In this document: one piece after another, positions 1 to 9,136 of the stretch
Position numbering within the stretch: position 1 is the stretch's first letter
Layout: every line of letters starts with the position of its first letter
Assembly (NCBI GenBank): GCA_964019425.1
Contig: OZ025785.1
Span: forward strand, 1-64,000
DNA: 64,000 nt
Direction of reading: 5' to 3'
Source: Flectonema sp. DT1601
Taxonomy: Eukaryota; Euglenozoa; Diplonemea; Diplonemida; Diplonemidae
Position numbers and translations under genes: made by a program
Notes under the pieces: generated by a model
What the model was told of the DNA's origin: nothing
What the model saw: only the letters and a program-made list of their open reading frames with translations
The model's database searches: none

Positions 1-3000
1 AGGGAGGGTTGCCTGTCACAGGCGATCTCGGCCCTAGACGCGCCGCCGCCAGCAGAACGAACCGAGAAGGTGCTGGAGCAGATGCGCACCCTACACCCGA
101 GGGCGAGCGGACCCCCATCGGCCACGGCAGGGCAGGAGGTGCAGATAGCAGAGGTGGAGCTGCTAGCATGCCTACGCTCCTTCCACAGGGGGTCGAGTGG
201 AGGGCCTTCGGGCCTCGCGCCGCAACACCTGAAGGACGTGGTGGAGCGGGGTGAGGTGCCGGGGCTGGTAGCCTCGATCACGGAGGTGGTGAGGATTCTG
301 GCGAACGGGAGGGCGCCGCGGGAAGTAGCGCCGCTGCTGGCGGGGGCGAACCTGACGGCGCTGGAGAAAGAAGGGAAGCCGGGGGAGCACCGGCCAGTCG
401 CGGTGGGGGAAACATGGAGGCGGCTGGTGGCGAAGATCCTGTGCGGGGCATACAGGTCCCAGGCGAGGAGCTCGTTGCTAGAAGTGAGACAACTGGGAGT
501 AGCGGTGTCGGGGGGAGTGGAGGCGGCGGTGCACACCCTGCATGAGTTCCGCGCGGAGCACGCGCTCTCGTCACAGAAAGTGTTCGTGAAGATAGACTTC
601 TCGAACGCCTTCAACTGCGTGAAGAGGGGGGCGTTCCTGGATTCGACGAGGGATACCCTGCTGGAGAGCTGGGTCAGCTGGTGTTACGGAGCGCCGACGT
701 GGTTGCTATTTGGGGACGAGAGGCTGAGCTCGGAGGAGGGTGCTCAGCAGGGGGATCCGTTGGGTCCCTTGCTGTTCTCGTTGGCAATCAAGCCGGCGCT
801 GCAGAAGGTGTTAGAGGCGAAGCCGGAGTTGGCGTGCTTCTACCTGGACGATGGGCTGGTGGCGGGCACCCTGGAACAGGTGGACAAGGCCCTCCAAATC
901 CTGCAGAAGGAGACGGCGGAGCTGGGGCTGACGCTGAGGCCGGACAAGTGCCAGACACACGTGCTCGACTCAGCCCAGAACACCCTGCCCATGGGGTGGG
1001 GGTTGGAGGGGATGAGACCCCCACTGTACAACGGGGACTTCCTGGGGGCACCGTTCGGGACGGATGAACACTGCCAGGAGTTCGTCGACAGGAAGGTGGC
1101 GCAGCTGGAGAAGAAAGCGGAGCTGCTAGCAGACCTGCAGGACCGGCAGGTGGCCATGGTGCTCCTAAGGCAATGCATGGGCTTCTGCAAGGTGACCCAC
1201 CTGATGCGATGCTGCACGCATGGGAAAATGGACACCTCGATGCGGAAGGTGGACGAGCTGATGAGGTCCACGGCGAGCCGAGTGTTGGGCCTGACACTGG
1301 AGGGGCCAAAGTGGATGCAGGCACAACTGCCGACCCGGATGGGGGGATTGGGGCTGCGGTCATGTGCAGAGCACAGGGGAGCAGCACTACTGGGATCCCT
1401 GGAGTTAGTCCAAGGGGTGAGCAAGTCACTATGGGAGGGGTTCAAGGGTGTGCTGATGCCAGCACTGAAGAAGGGGTTGAACCTCGCCCTCCCGGAGGAG
1501 CTAAGGATAGAAGAAGACGGGCCCGGGCCGAACCCCCAGAGACTGTCCTCGGCGAAACTGGACCAGGTCAAGAGAGACTGCCTGCTGGCGGGGGCGGATG
1601 ACCCGCGCGATAAAGGGAGGCTGCTCTCTCTGCGCATGGATAAGGCGAGCGCATGGCTGCAACAAGCAGATGAAGAGTGCGCGATGGACCCAGAGACGTT
1701 CAGGATCGCATGTGGGATGCGATTGGGCGCAGCGCTGTTCGCAGAAGGGGCAGTATGCAGGATATGCTCAGGCCCGCAGGATAGGCAGGGATACCATGCC
1801 TCGATCTGCATCAAGAACGGGCACGTGCACCAGCGACACGAGAGGGTGAAGGAGGAGTTCATCTCCATCTTTAAGCAGGCGGGATTGCCGCTGCTGAGAG
1901 AACCCAGCCACCTACTGGGACCCAACAAGCAGAGACCGGGGGACTGGTACTGCCAAGAGGGGCTGAGGGAGGGGAGAGGCAGAGCCTTCGACATCACGGT
2001 GGTAAACCCGGGGAAAATTAAAGTATATAAAACCCCGGGGCAAGCCGCGAGAGAAGCAGAGTCCCTGAAAGGGAACAAGTACGCGGAGCAGTGCACGAAA
2101 CACGGGATTAATTTCTCGACAATCGCGCTGGAAGCGTACGGAGGGATGGGACGGGAAGCTGTGGGGACCCTGAAGAAGTTGGTGCAGATCTGCGCAACGA
2201 ACTCGACGGTGCCACACCGGGAGATCGCGGGGGAGATGGCGAGGAGGATCTCGACATCGGTGGTAGTGGCGACGGCGGAAGCACTGAGAGCGAGGGAGGC
2301 GTCGGTGGCGATGGACTCGGTGAACCCATTGCCAAGGACGAAACCGCCGCCCGAGATGACGGAGAAGCCGACACCACAAGAGAGAGAACCAAGACCGAGA
2401 GCGGAAACGGAAGAGATCCAGCAGCCGGAAGCAATGTTGCAGTCGGCAGGACCGAACCCGACGATGAGTGGTTTGCCGAACATCGGGAACTCCTGCTACC
2501 TCAACGCGTCCGTACAGTGCCTGCTGAAGGGCACGGCACTGACACAAGTGCTGACGGGGAAGGAGGAAGTGGGGATGTCGGGCCTCCTGAGTGGAGTGGT
2601 CAAAGGGAGTGGGGAGTGCCTGGAGAAGCTGTCCAAGATGTTCGACCCGCTACAAGACAGGCGGCAGGGGGAGGTAGTAGGAACCCTGACGTCCATAGTA
2701 GACGCCCTGTTGGAGGAGAAGAAAGAGGAGTGCGAACCGTTGTTCTCGGCAGTACAGCTGAAACAGCTGGTCTGCACGGGATGTGCGGACGCCTCCGGAT
2801 CGACGGATGAGTTGACGCTGATCCCACTGTGTGGCCGTACACCACAAGTGAGGCTTCAGCCGACGAAGGAGAGAGTCGAGCGGTCCTGCGAGAAGCTGTG
2901 CGGCAGCAATGAGGCCACGTTGGAAGAGAGTTTCGCCTCGCTCCCAAGCTCCTTGATCTTCCAGAGAGACAAGCAGGACACGCAAGGGTCCTTGGGATGG

Positions 3001-6000
3001 GAAGAGCGCTTCCAGGTGCAGGTCGGGGAGAGGGTGATGACGTACCAGCAAACGGGAGCGATCGCACACCTCGGGAGTGACAACGCGGGGCACTACGTGT
3101 CATACACGTGGGACGGAGTAGGCTGGCAGAAGCAAGACGACAAGGCAATAAGCCAAGTGTCGACAGAGGAGATCCACGGTACGAGACCAGTAGTAGTGGT
3201 CTACTCGAGGGTAGAGGGATCGACCCAAGAGGACGTCGGGGTGCCGGTGAGATGGATTCCGGTGGCGAACAAGGACCGGATGGAGGTACGCGAGGCACCG
3301 CCGTCGGAGGAGGACACCGCGGGGTACACGTCCAGGGAAGAGGCGGAGTGTGTCCTCCGGACGCGAGTAATAGGGGGGCAGGCACAGCGCAAGCTGCTCC
3401 TACTGGTATCGAGCGTCTGGAACGCGGAGATGGAGAAGCTGGGGGCGGCGGCATGCCTGATACACATGGGAACGCTCGACAGGAGGTTCACGTGGTCGGG
3501 CTGCCTACCGACATGGGACGAAGCGACGGCGGAGTACGTGGCAGCGCTGCTAGGGCTCAACGCGATCAGGGAGAGATCGCAACTGCTGGGGGGTGAGACA
3601 CAGATCGAGGTGGTCACACCGCAGCAGGGGTGGGGAGTCGAGCAGCAGGAGGCGCTGAAGTTGGTAGCGCTCCCGTCGGTGATAGAACACCAGGTGACGG
3701 AAAGCCCCCGAGGGGTGGAGAACCTGGCCCTCTGGGAAGCGGAGTCGGCGGCGTGGGACGAGCCGGTGGAGCTCTCGGAGGACGGGCTCGACTACCTGGT
3801 GATCGAGCTGGAGATGAATCTGGGGCTGTCCCATTTGAGGGGAAAGACGGCGGAACCGGTTGAATCCCAGTCGCTCCCGGGAGGGTCGACGGCGTCAGGC
3901 GAAGACAGACCACGAGCCGAAGCGCCGGCCCAGGAGGAAGCGCGGACGACGGACGCACAAGGAGCGGAAGCAGTAGGGCTGAGAGACGAGCCAGCACAGG
4001 AAGTGGGACAACCCGAGGAAAAAGAGCACCCACCCCCCGACCCCCCGTCGAAGGAGGAGAAGCTGTATGCGGTGGCGGTGGGATGGAAACCGGGAGTGTA
4101 TGCATCGTGGGAGGAGGCGAAGGCACAGACGGAAGGGTGCCCGAATGCGACACACCAGAGTTTCTCCTCCAGGAAGGAGGCGGACAGGTTTGTAGAGAGG
4201 TGGCAGCCGGAGACCAGGGAACCGACCCGGGCCACGGAGGGAGTCAGCCCACGTAAGTGGTACGCAGTGGCGAGGGGCAGGGCGGTAGGCCTGTTCCAAT
4301 GCTGGAACGAGGCGAACTCGATGGTGTCAGGCTACGCGGCGGCGAGACACAAGAGTTTCGCAAGCAAGGGGGAGGCGGAGGGATACCTCCGAACCCACCT
4401 GCTGGGGGAGGTGGTGGGGGAAGTAGGGACGAGGTACACCTTGGTGTACGCGTGCGAGGTAGACCCGGTAACGGGCCGTCTGGGGGCGGCGGCGAGCTGG
4501 CTGGACACACACCGGTTCGAGGTGTTGGGCACATGGTCAGCTGGCCTGCCAGCGGGAGACACACACGGGGGGCGATACTTCGCAGCCCTGGTGGGGCTGG
4601 TAGCGGCCAAGGCGTGTGGAGGCCTCGTCCCAGCGGAGGCATCCCTGCTGCTGCGAGGAAGCACGACACACTGGTCGACGGACCAGAGAGAGGTGCTGGA
4701 GGAGGCGGATTTGATGGGGAGGCGTACGACGCTGGTGGAGATGCCAGAGGGGATGAGAACACACGCGACGGAGGAGGCGGAAAAAGCGGCGAAAGAGGGC
4801 TCGACCTCAGTGACGGAAGCCGTGATGAAGGTTTTCACAGAGGGGGCAACGAACTGCCTGGGACACGGGACACGGACGGGGAGTCCCTTCACGGTGCGGT
4901 GGGAGGGAAGACAACTGCGTCTGGAACCCCGGTACACGGAAGGGGGGACGGGATCGTCAGGCGGCCGAGAGTCGGTGGAAGGAGAAGACGCGAGGGTGGA
5001 GGGCCGAGACGAGCAGAGCCCGGTCCCAACCCCGAAGGGGGCTGTACAAAGGGTAGAGGCGGGAGTCCTGGAGTTGAGCTCGGAAGGGTCGGAGGGAGAT
5101 GACGATAGATCATCCTCCCCAGCGACAGGGCAGGACGAAGGGAACGGTTCCATGTCGGGAGGCTCCTTGGGGAGTCCAGGGACGTCGGACATGGAAGCGG
5201 AAGAACAGACGGACGAAAGGGACCAGTCCGTAGACCCGTCGGCAGCAGAAACCTCAGGCGAAAACCATCACCTGGCCGAGGACCTGCAAGCCGAGAAGGG
5301 GGACGAGCTGGACGAGACGTCCCACCACTCAGGAGAGCCACCGTCGTCAGACGGCATGGACGGAGTGGAGGGGTTGGAGGACCTGGAAGACTCACAGTCG
5401 GAGATGGAAGTCGACGGAGAAAATGTGACGGAAGGGTCAGTAGTCCAGTACGTCGAGGAGACGTCAGAGGACGTGGTCCAAGTGGCAGAGTCGGACACAG
5501 AGGAGGAGGGATCGTCAGACTCCCAAATGACCATGACGGTCGATGAACAGGAATGGGAAGAGGGAGCGGCGCCCGAGGGGAACGCAGGTCAGATGGCCTG
5601 GATGCTGGGACTACACCCAGAAGGGGGGAACGCGGAAACACGACGGGAGGGCCAATCGGAGCCCCTTTCAAAGCTGGTGAACTCAGGCGAAACAAAACCA
5701 ATGGCCGAGAGATCCAGTTTGGGGGCGAAGATGGGACCACGCGCAGTGGGTAGTGACGGGAGCGGGGAAGACGCAGAGAGATCGCCGGGCACGGTGTCGA
5801 CACCGAGCACGAGAGGGAGGACGAAGTACAGAAAGGGAATGGAGGAGGAGAGGGAGGAGTGTGTGTCGCCGAAGACAAATACGGGAAGGGGACGCACGAG
5901 AGGCCGGAAGGCAAAGACGGGGGCAAAGGGGGCCGGAAAGGAGGACCCAAGTCCGCAGGTGTTGCAGGCGGAAATGGGAGAGTCCACCCCGAGCTCAGGT

Positions 6001-6432
6001 GAACGGCAGGCGAGGAGGAGGTACAGGAAGGGAGAAGAGAGGGAGAGGATAGAGGTTCTCTCCCCAGACCCGAGCAGGAAAGCGAAGAGGAAGAGACGCA
6101 AGCAGAAGGAACCGGAGCCAGTGGAGGGCACCACGAGGGAACAGGCGCCGCGGAGTTACAACAGGAAACCCACACTGCGTCGGGTAGGTAAGGGAGACAC
6201 ACCCGACACAATGGGGTACGCACACGGGCCCCCGGGCTCCCTGACCTCGTTCACGGACGCGGGCGTACGCCCGGAGCCGGCGGAACGAGACGGACAAGGT
6301 GTGGCAGGAGCAGAGTTGGTCACAAGGTCGTCGTCACAGAGTGAGAAAAGCACCCAAGGAGAGATGAGGGAGAGAGAAGGGGATCCAACGCGAAGGGTCC
6401 TGGACTTCTCGTCGAAAGGGGGAAGGCGCTAG
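1..6432 (+). CDS. LINE polyprotein: RT - zinc knuckle - RLE endonuclease - USP deubiquitinase - 2x RNase H1 hybrid-binding domain (5' partial)
   Basis: The frame is open from base 1, so the true start lies upstream; residues here count from the GTG at base 70. RT: motif A Asp176 (KIDFSNAF), motif B QQGDPLGPLLF, motif C YLDD at 258-261. A C-x2-C...H zinc knuckle starts at C563. The RLE-like domain spans about 620-720, with RPGD at 622-625 and Asp641 in AFDITVVNP. A USP (peptidase C19) domain at about 799-1051 has its Cys box around C809 (NIGNSCYLN) and its His box at H1008 (GHYVSYTW), followed by D1023-D1024, so all catalytic positions are present. Two RNase H1 N-terminal hybrid-binding (caulimovirus-viroplasmin-type) domains lie at about 1331-1380 and 1396-1444. 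RNase H-like segments nearby lack a clear D-E-D-D set. The last ~500 residues are acidic, then strongly basic. RT and RLE would perform target-primed reverse transcription. What the USP acts on is unknown. Confidence 0.93.
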   Translation, partial: REGCLSQAISALDAPPPAERTEKVLEQMRTLHPRASGPPSATAGQEVQIAEVELLACLRSFHRGSSGGPSGLAPQHLKDVVERGEVPGLVASITEVVRILANGRAPREVAPLLAGANLTALEKEGKPGEHRPVAVGETWRRLVAKILCGAYRSQARSSLLEVRQLGVAVSGGVEAAVHTLHEFRAEHALSSQKVFVKIDFSNAFNCVKRGAFLDSTRDTLLESWVSWCYGAPTWLLFGDERLSSEEGAQQGDPLGPLLFSLAIKPALQKVLEAKPELACFYLDDGLVAGTLEQVDKALQILQKETAELGLTLRPDKCQTHVLDSAQNTLPMGWGLEGMRPPLYNGDFLGAPFGTDEHCQEFVDRKVAQLEKKAELLADLQDRQVAMVLLRQCMGFCKVTHLMRCCTHGKMDTSMRKVDELMRSTASRVLGLTLEGPKWMQAQLPTRMGGLGLRSCAEHRGAALLGSLELVQGVSKSLWEGFKGVLMPALKKGLNLALPEELRIEEDGPGPNPQRLSSAKLDQVKRDCLLAGADDPRDKGRLLSLRMDKASAWLQQADEECAMDPETFRIACGMRLGAALFAEGAVCRICSGPQDRQGYHASICIKNGHVHQRHERVKEEFISIFKQAGLPLLREPSHLLGPNKQRPGDWYCQEGLREGRGRAFDITVVNPGKIKVYKTPGQAAREAESLKGNKYAEQCTKHGINFSTIALEAYGGMGREAVGTLKKLVQICATNSTVPHREIAGEMARRISTSVVVATAEALRAREASVAMDSVNPLPRTKPPPEMTEKPTPQEREPRPRAETEEIQQPEAMLQSAGPNPTMSGLPNIGNSCYLNASVQCLLKGTALTQVLTGKEEVGMSGLLSGVVKGSGECLEKLSKMFDPLQDRRQGEVVGTLTSIVDALLEEKKEECEPLFSAVQLKQLVCTGCADASGSTDELTLIPLCGRTPQVRLQPTKERVERSCEKLCGSNEATLEESFASLPSSLIFQRDKQDTQGSLGWEERFQVQVGERVMTYQQTGAIAHLGSDNAGHYVSYTWDGVGWQKQDDKAISQVSTEEIHGTRPVVVVYSRVEGSTQEDVGVPVRWIPVANKDRMEVREAPPSEEDTAGYTSREEAECVLRTRVIGGQAQRKLLLLVSSVWNAEMEKLGAAACLIHMGTLDRRFTWSGCLPTWDEATAEYVAALLGLNAIRERSQLLGGETQIEVVTPQQGWGVEQQEALKLVALPSVIEHQVTESPRGVENLALWEAESAAWDEPVELSEDGLDYLVIELEMNLGLSHLRGKTAEPVESQSLPGGSTASGEDRPRAEAPAQEEARTTDAQGAEAVGLRDEPAQEVGQPEEKEHPPPDPPSKEEKLYAVAVGWKPGVYASWEEAKAQTEGCPNATHQSFSSRKEADRFVERWQPETREPTRATEGVSPRKWYAVARGRAVGLFQCWNEANSMVSGYAAARHKSFASKGEAEGYLRTHLLGEVVGEVGTRYTLVYACEVDPVTGRLGAAASWLDTHRFEVLGTWSAGLPAGDTHGGRYFAALVGLVAAKACGGLVPAEASLLLRGSTTHWSTDQREVLEEADLMGRRTTLVEMPEGMRTHATEEAEKAAKEGSTSVTEAVMKVFTEGATNCLGHGTRTGSPFTVRWEGRQLRLEPRYTEGGTGSSGGRESVEGEDARVEGRDEQSPVPTPKGAVQRVEAGVLELSSEGSEGDDDRSSSPATGQDEGNGSMSGGSLGSPGTSDMEAEEQTDERDQSVDPSAAETSGENHHLAEDLQAEKGDELDETSHHSGEPPSSDGMDGVEGLEDLEDSQSEMEVDGENVTEGSVVQYVEETSEDVVQVAESDTEEEGSSDSQMTMTVDEQEWEEGAAPEGNAGQMAWMLGLHPEGGNAETRREGQSEPLSKLVNSGETKPMAERSSLGAKMGPRAVGSDGSGEDAERSPGTVSTPSTRGRTKYRKGMEEEREECVSPKTNTGRGRTRGRKAKTGAKGAGKEDPSPQVLQAEMGESTPSSGERQARRRYRKGEERERIEVLSPDPSRKAKRKRRKQKEPEPVEGTTREQAPRSYNRKPTLRRVGKGDTPDTMGYAHGPPGSLTSFTDAGVRPEPAERDGQGVAGAELVTRSSSQSEKSTQGEMREREGDPTRRVLDFSSKGGRR

Positions 6433-7164
6433 GGACTCCACGAAGGAGGTCTCAAGAGCCGAGGAAAAGACAGAGCCAAGACCCCAGAGCCAACCCAAAA
6501 CACATGGTAGAGGACGAGGGAGAACAAGAGCGGGAGCGAGGTTAGAAACGTGACCAAAGCCCCCGCGAAGCAGGAGACACAACCTGCAACCAGACCCCCC
6601 CAAAAAAAAAAAAAAACCCCGGTCAACGAGGCAAACTCGGACCAAAACATGCTTTTCACCCCCCCCAGGAAACACCGACCAGTGGAGCCAAAGGCCGCAC
6701 ACATATTATAAAAATCAAAGGCCGCCCCCCAACCCAAGAAAAGGATGAAAAACTTTCAAGCGAAAAAACTTGACGTCCGTACGCCCCAGAGATCAAAGGA
6801 CGGACGACTCACACCCCCTTCTTTCGCCCCATTTTATTTACTGGTACAGCGACAAATGTAAAGCTGGGTAGACGACGAATTATCTTTTGTGCACAGAGAC
6901 AAGGGATCCATGAGAACAAAGGATCAAGAGAAGAAGGGCACATTCCCCATCCCAAACCCAGAAACATGAGAACTCATTAAATTGAAGGGTCATGTCTTTT
7001 CAAGTCGAAAAATGCTTAAATGCTGAAGAAGACTGTCGTCCCCAGCTCGCGGGTTTTCCCTGTCGCTGTATGGCGAGACAACGATCAGAGTCAGTAGAAA
7101 GATTGTACAAATTTGTTGTATAATGAGAAAGGACAAAGAAAGTAGTTTCCATTTTATCTTCCCG
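6433..7164 (+). other. 3' UTR of the RLE LINE with a perfect 7-bp stem
   Basis: This is non-coding sequence between the ORF stop and the poly(A). It contains an inverted repeat, CGTCCGT at 6774-6780 and ACGGACG at 6800-6806, with a 19-nt loop. The truncated second copy preserves the same stem (8499-8505 and 8525-8531) with one loop change. LINE 3' UTR structures commonly guide RT recognition; that role here is inference. Oligo(C) and oligo(A) runs occur around 6594-6670. Confidence 0.7.
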
Positions 7165-7205
<41 letters not shown>

Positions 7206-7206
7206 C

Positions 7207-7288
7207 GGCGAGATGGCCGAGCGGTCTAAGGCGTTGCGTTAAGGCCGCAATCTCTTCGGAGGCGTGGGTTCAAACCCCACTCTCGTCA
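7207..7288 (+). tRNA. tRNA-Leu (anticodon AAG)
   Basis: A complete cloverleaf is visible. Acceptor stem GGCGAGA (7207-7213) pairs with TCTCGTC (7281-7287), with one G-T pair and discriminator A7288. The D arm is GCC...GGC, with an A box in TGGCCGAGCGG. The anticodon stem TTGCG/CGCAA closes the loop TTAAGGC, giving anticodon AAG. A long variable arm typical of class II tRNAs follows, then T stem GTGGG/CCCAC with TTCAAAC. There is no intron. A short T run at 7290-7293 could terminate Pol III. CCA is not encoded. Directly upstream is the poly(A) end of the LINE, so the gene has lost its original 5' flank beyond 5 bp. Confidence 0.95.
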
Positions 7289-7487
7289 ATTTTGCAATAC
7301 AAACAATAACAGAATCCATGTCCTATTGTAGTCAGCTTCTGAAAAACCGGAAACATCGATAGAGGCGGGAACTCAATAAACCTGTTTCCCTTAAAGGAAT
7401 AAAAAACATCAATCAGTGTCAAATACTTTGGTGGAAGGACATAACTTCAATTTGATGTGAGTCAACCTGCTGAAGAATGATAATTAA
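7289..7487. other. Spacer between tRNA-Leu and 18S fragment
   Basis: No gene is seen. It is AT-rich. A short stretch at about 7331-7375 resembles the LRR-gene repeat boundary found further right ('gtcagcttctgaaaaaccgg' followed by 'aaacatcgat'), so a small LRR-family fragment may be embedded here. Confidence 0.45.
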
Positions 7488-7588
7488 ACTGCCCAGCTTT
7501 TGACGGTAGTGTAGTGGACTACCGTGGCTGTAACGGGTAACGGGGAATTAGGGTTCGATTCCGGAGAGGGAGCCTGAGAAACGGCTAC
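7488..7588 (+). rRNA. 18S rRNA fragment (~100 nt, 5' domain), pseudogene
   Basis: It carries the near-universal SSU block of 'taacgggtaacggggaatta', then 'gggttcgattccggagaggg' and 'agcctgagaaacggctac', preceded by a recognisable 'gacggtag...ctaccgtgg' helix. Similarity stops abruptly on both sides ('ctac' then 'tcagacatt' on the right), so this is an isolated internal fragment and not a working rRNA gene. Confidence 0.9.
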
Positions 7589-8349
7589 TCAGACATTGTA
7601 CGTTGCTTGGACACCAGGCAGCTGCAGCACTTGAATCGAATGCTCAACTCCATTCAATATTTCTTTCTGTGTCCCAACTCATCCTGTACTTCCCTTCTCT
7701 TTTATTTTTATTCAGAAACAACAATCAAGACATAATGTAAATCTGAAAGGAAAGGAATGACATCAACGATAAATAAATAAAAAGATACAATCTGGTAACC
7801 GTTCACTTAATAGTTGACATCATTCGAATGGTGTTTTTGATTCAAATGACATTTGACATCCTGGTGAGGTTCCGTAAGAGATTTATTACGAAGTTCTAAA
7901 GAATAGTGCATTGCCATATCTGGAATGCATTTTTAGGTGTAAAGGAAAATAAAAAAGTTCAACCTAATTAATTGGCTTTTTTGCTGTCACTAGAAGTCAG
8001 AAACCTATCCTTTGTGTGTTACTCAAAATTCCACAGGGGGGTGTGCCCAATATAGGGGGGTAGTACTTGGACCACTGCCTACTATATTGCTTGGACAACC
8101 CCTACTTACTGGTAACTTACTTAGGCATGGGACACAGTTACTAAGGCGAGACAACTTTCATAAGGCATTTCAATGGAGGACGCAGTCGGTCATGGAAGTC
8201 ATAACCAACTTAGTTAATATGTGACTCGTCTACTGACACGGCTAACATAGCTGGCTAAGCTTCGTCTCGGTGCGGAGCCCCTGAAGAACCTCAGGGAACT
8301 TTTAGGGCAGCCACGCTATGCTGAGGACAGTGATGAGTTTGAGGATGGT
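7589..8349. other. Intergenic sequence with a possible vestigial exon
   Basis: It is mostly AT-rich and featureless. From about 8266 to 8348 one plus-strand frame reads LKNLRELLGQPRYAEDSDEF and then EDGL, which looks protein-like (acidic, charged) but is short, follows a stop and has no recognisable family. It ends where the truncated LINE copy begins. An open frame at 8012-8224 has no family resemblance. I assign no function. Confidence 0.4.
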
Positions 8350-8912
8350 TTAAAAAAAACTCGGACCAGAACATGCTTTTCACCCCCCCCCAGGAAACAC
8401 CGACCAGTGGAGCCAAAGGCCGCACGCATATTATAAAAATCAAAGGCCTCCCCCCAACCCAAGAAAAGGATGAAAAACTTTCAAGCGAAAAAACTTGACG
8501 TCCGTACGCCCCAGAGACCAAAGGACGGACGACTCACACCCCCTTCTTTCGCCCCATTTTATTTACTGGTACAGCGACAAATGTAAAGCTGGGTAGACGA
8601 CGAATTATCTTTTGTGCACAGAGACAAGGGATCCATGAGAACAAAGGATCAAGAGAAGAAGTGCACATTCCCCATCCCAAACCCAGAAACATGAGAACTC
8701 ATTAAATTGAAGGACATGTCTTTTCAAGTCGAAAAAATGCTTAAATGCTGAAGAAGACTGTCGTCCCCAGCTCGCGGGTTTTCCCTGTCGCTGTATGTCG
8801 AGACAACGATCAGAGTCAGTAGAAAGATTGTACTAATTAACAGTATAATGAAAAAGGACGAAGAGAGTAGTTTCCATTTTATCTTCCCGAAAAAAAAAAA
8901 AAAAAAAAAAAA
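8350..8912 (+). mobile_element. 5'-truncated second copy of the RLE LINE (3' UTR only)
   Basis: From about 8359 it matches the first copy's 3' UTR from about 6630 onward nearly base for base, including the 7-bp stem, and ends in poly(A) at about 8890-8912. Differences are a handful of substitutions and homopolymer-length changes. Left junction sequence 'gaggatggttt' and right flank 'cacacaatgc' show no convincing target-site duplication. Unlike copy 1, no tRNA gene follows. Confidence 0.95.
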
Positions 8913-9136
8913 ACACACAATGCTATTCTATTTAACACTAATTTGATTCTTTTTCAACGCTGCTATTTGTTATTTTCATTAAGAAAATGTTTTCTTTCAT
9001 TATCATTTGAAAACATCCAACTTGCAAGGTATCAGTTGTTTTTGTGATTTCAATTCTCTGTTAAGACATGATAGCTGACAATAGTAGTAAAAAGAACCAA
9101 TCATTGAAATAATATTTTCCGTACGAAATAACATTT

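Larger units (their letters stand above)
1..7201 (+). mobile_element. RLE-class non-LTR retrotransposon (LINE), 5' end outside window
   Basis: The element enters from the left edge and ends in a 37-bp poly(A) at 7165-7201. It has one giant ORF (1-6432) and a ~730-bp 3' UTR containing C-, A- and G-rich runs. The coding part is clearly GC-rich, unlike the AT-rich DNA right of 8.9 kb. RT order, zinc knuckle and a C-terminal restriction-like endonuclease place it with the R2/NeSL/Utopia-type LINEs; I cannot fix the clade. No break is visible in the ORF, so it may be a young, possibly competent copy, although its 5' end and any left target-site duplication are not in the window. The 3' junction lies 5 bp before a tRNA-Leu gene. 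A second, 5'-truncated copy of the same 3' UTR is at 8350-8905. Confidence 0.95.

Noticed and set aside
840-2483. Long minus-strand open frame (547 codons) opposite the LINE ORF
   Set aside because: It is a shadow of a GC-rich coding strand; its composition is S/P/A-rich and it shows no domain.
8190-8262. Weak likeness to a 28S rRNA segment ('catggaagtc' and following bases)
   Set aside because: Only scattered short matches, far weaker than the fragment at 21700-21832.
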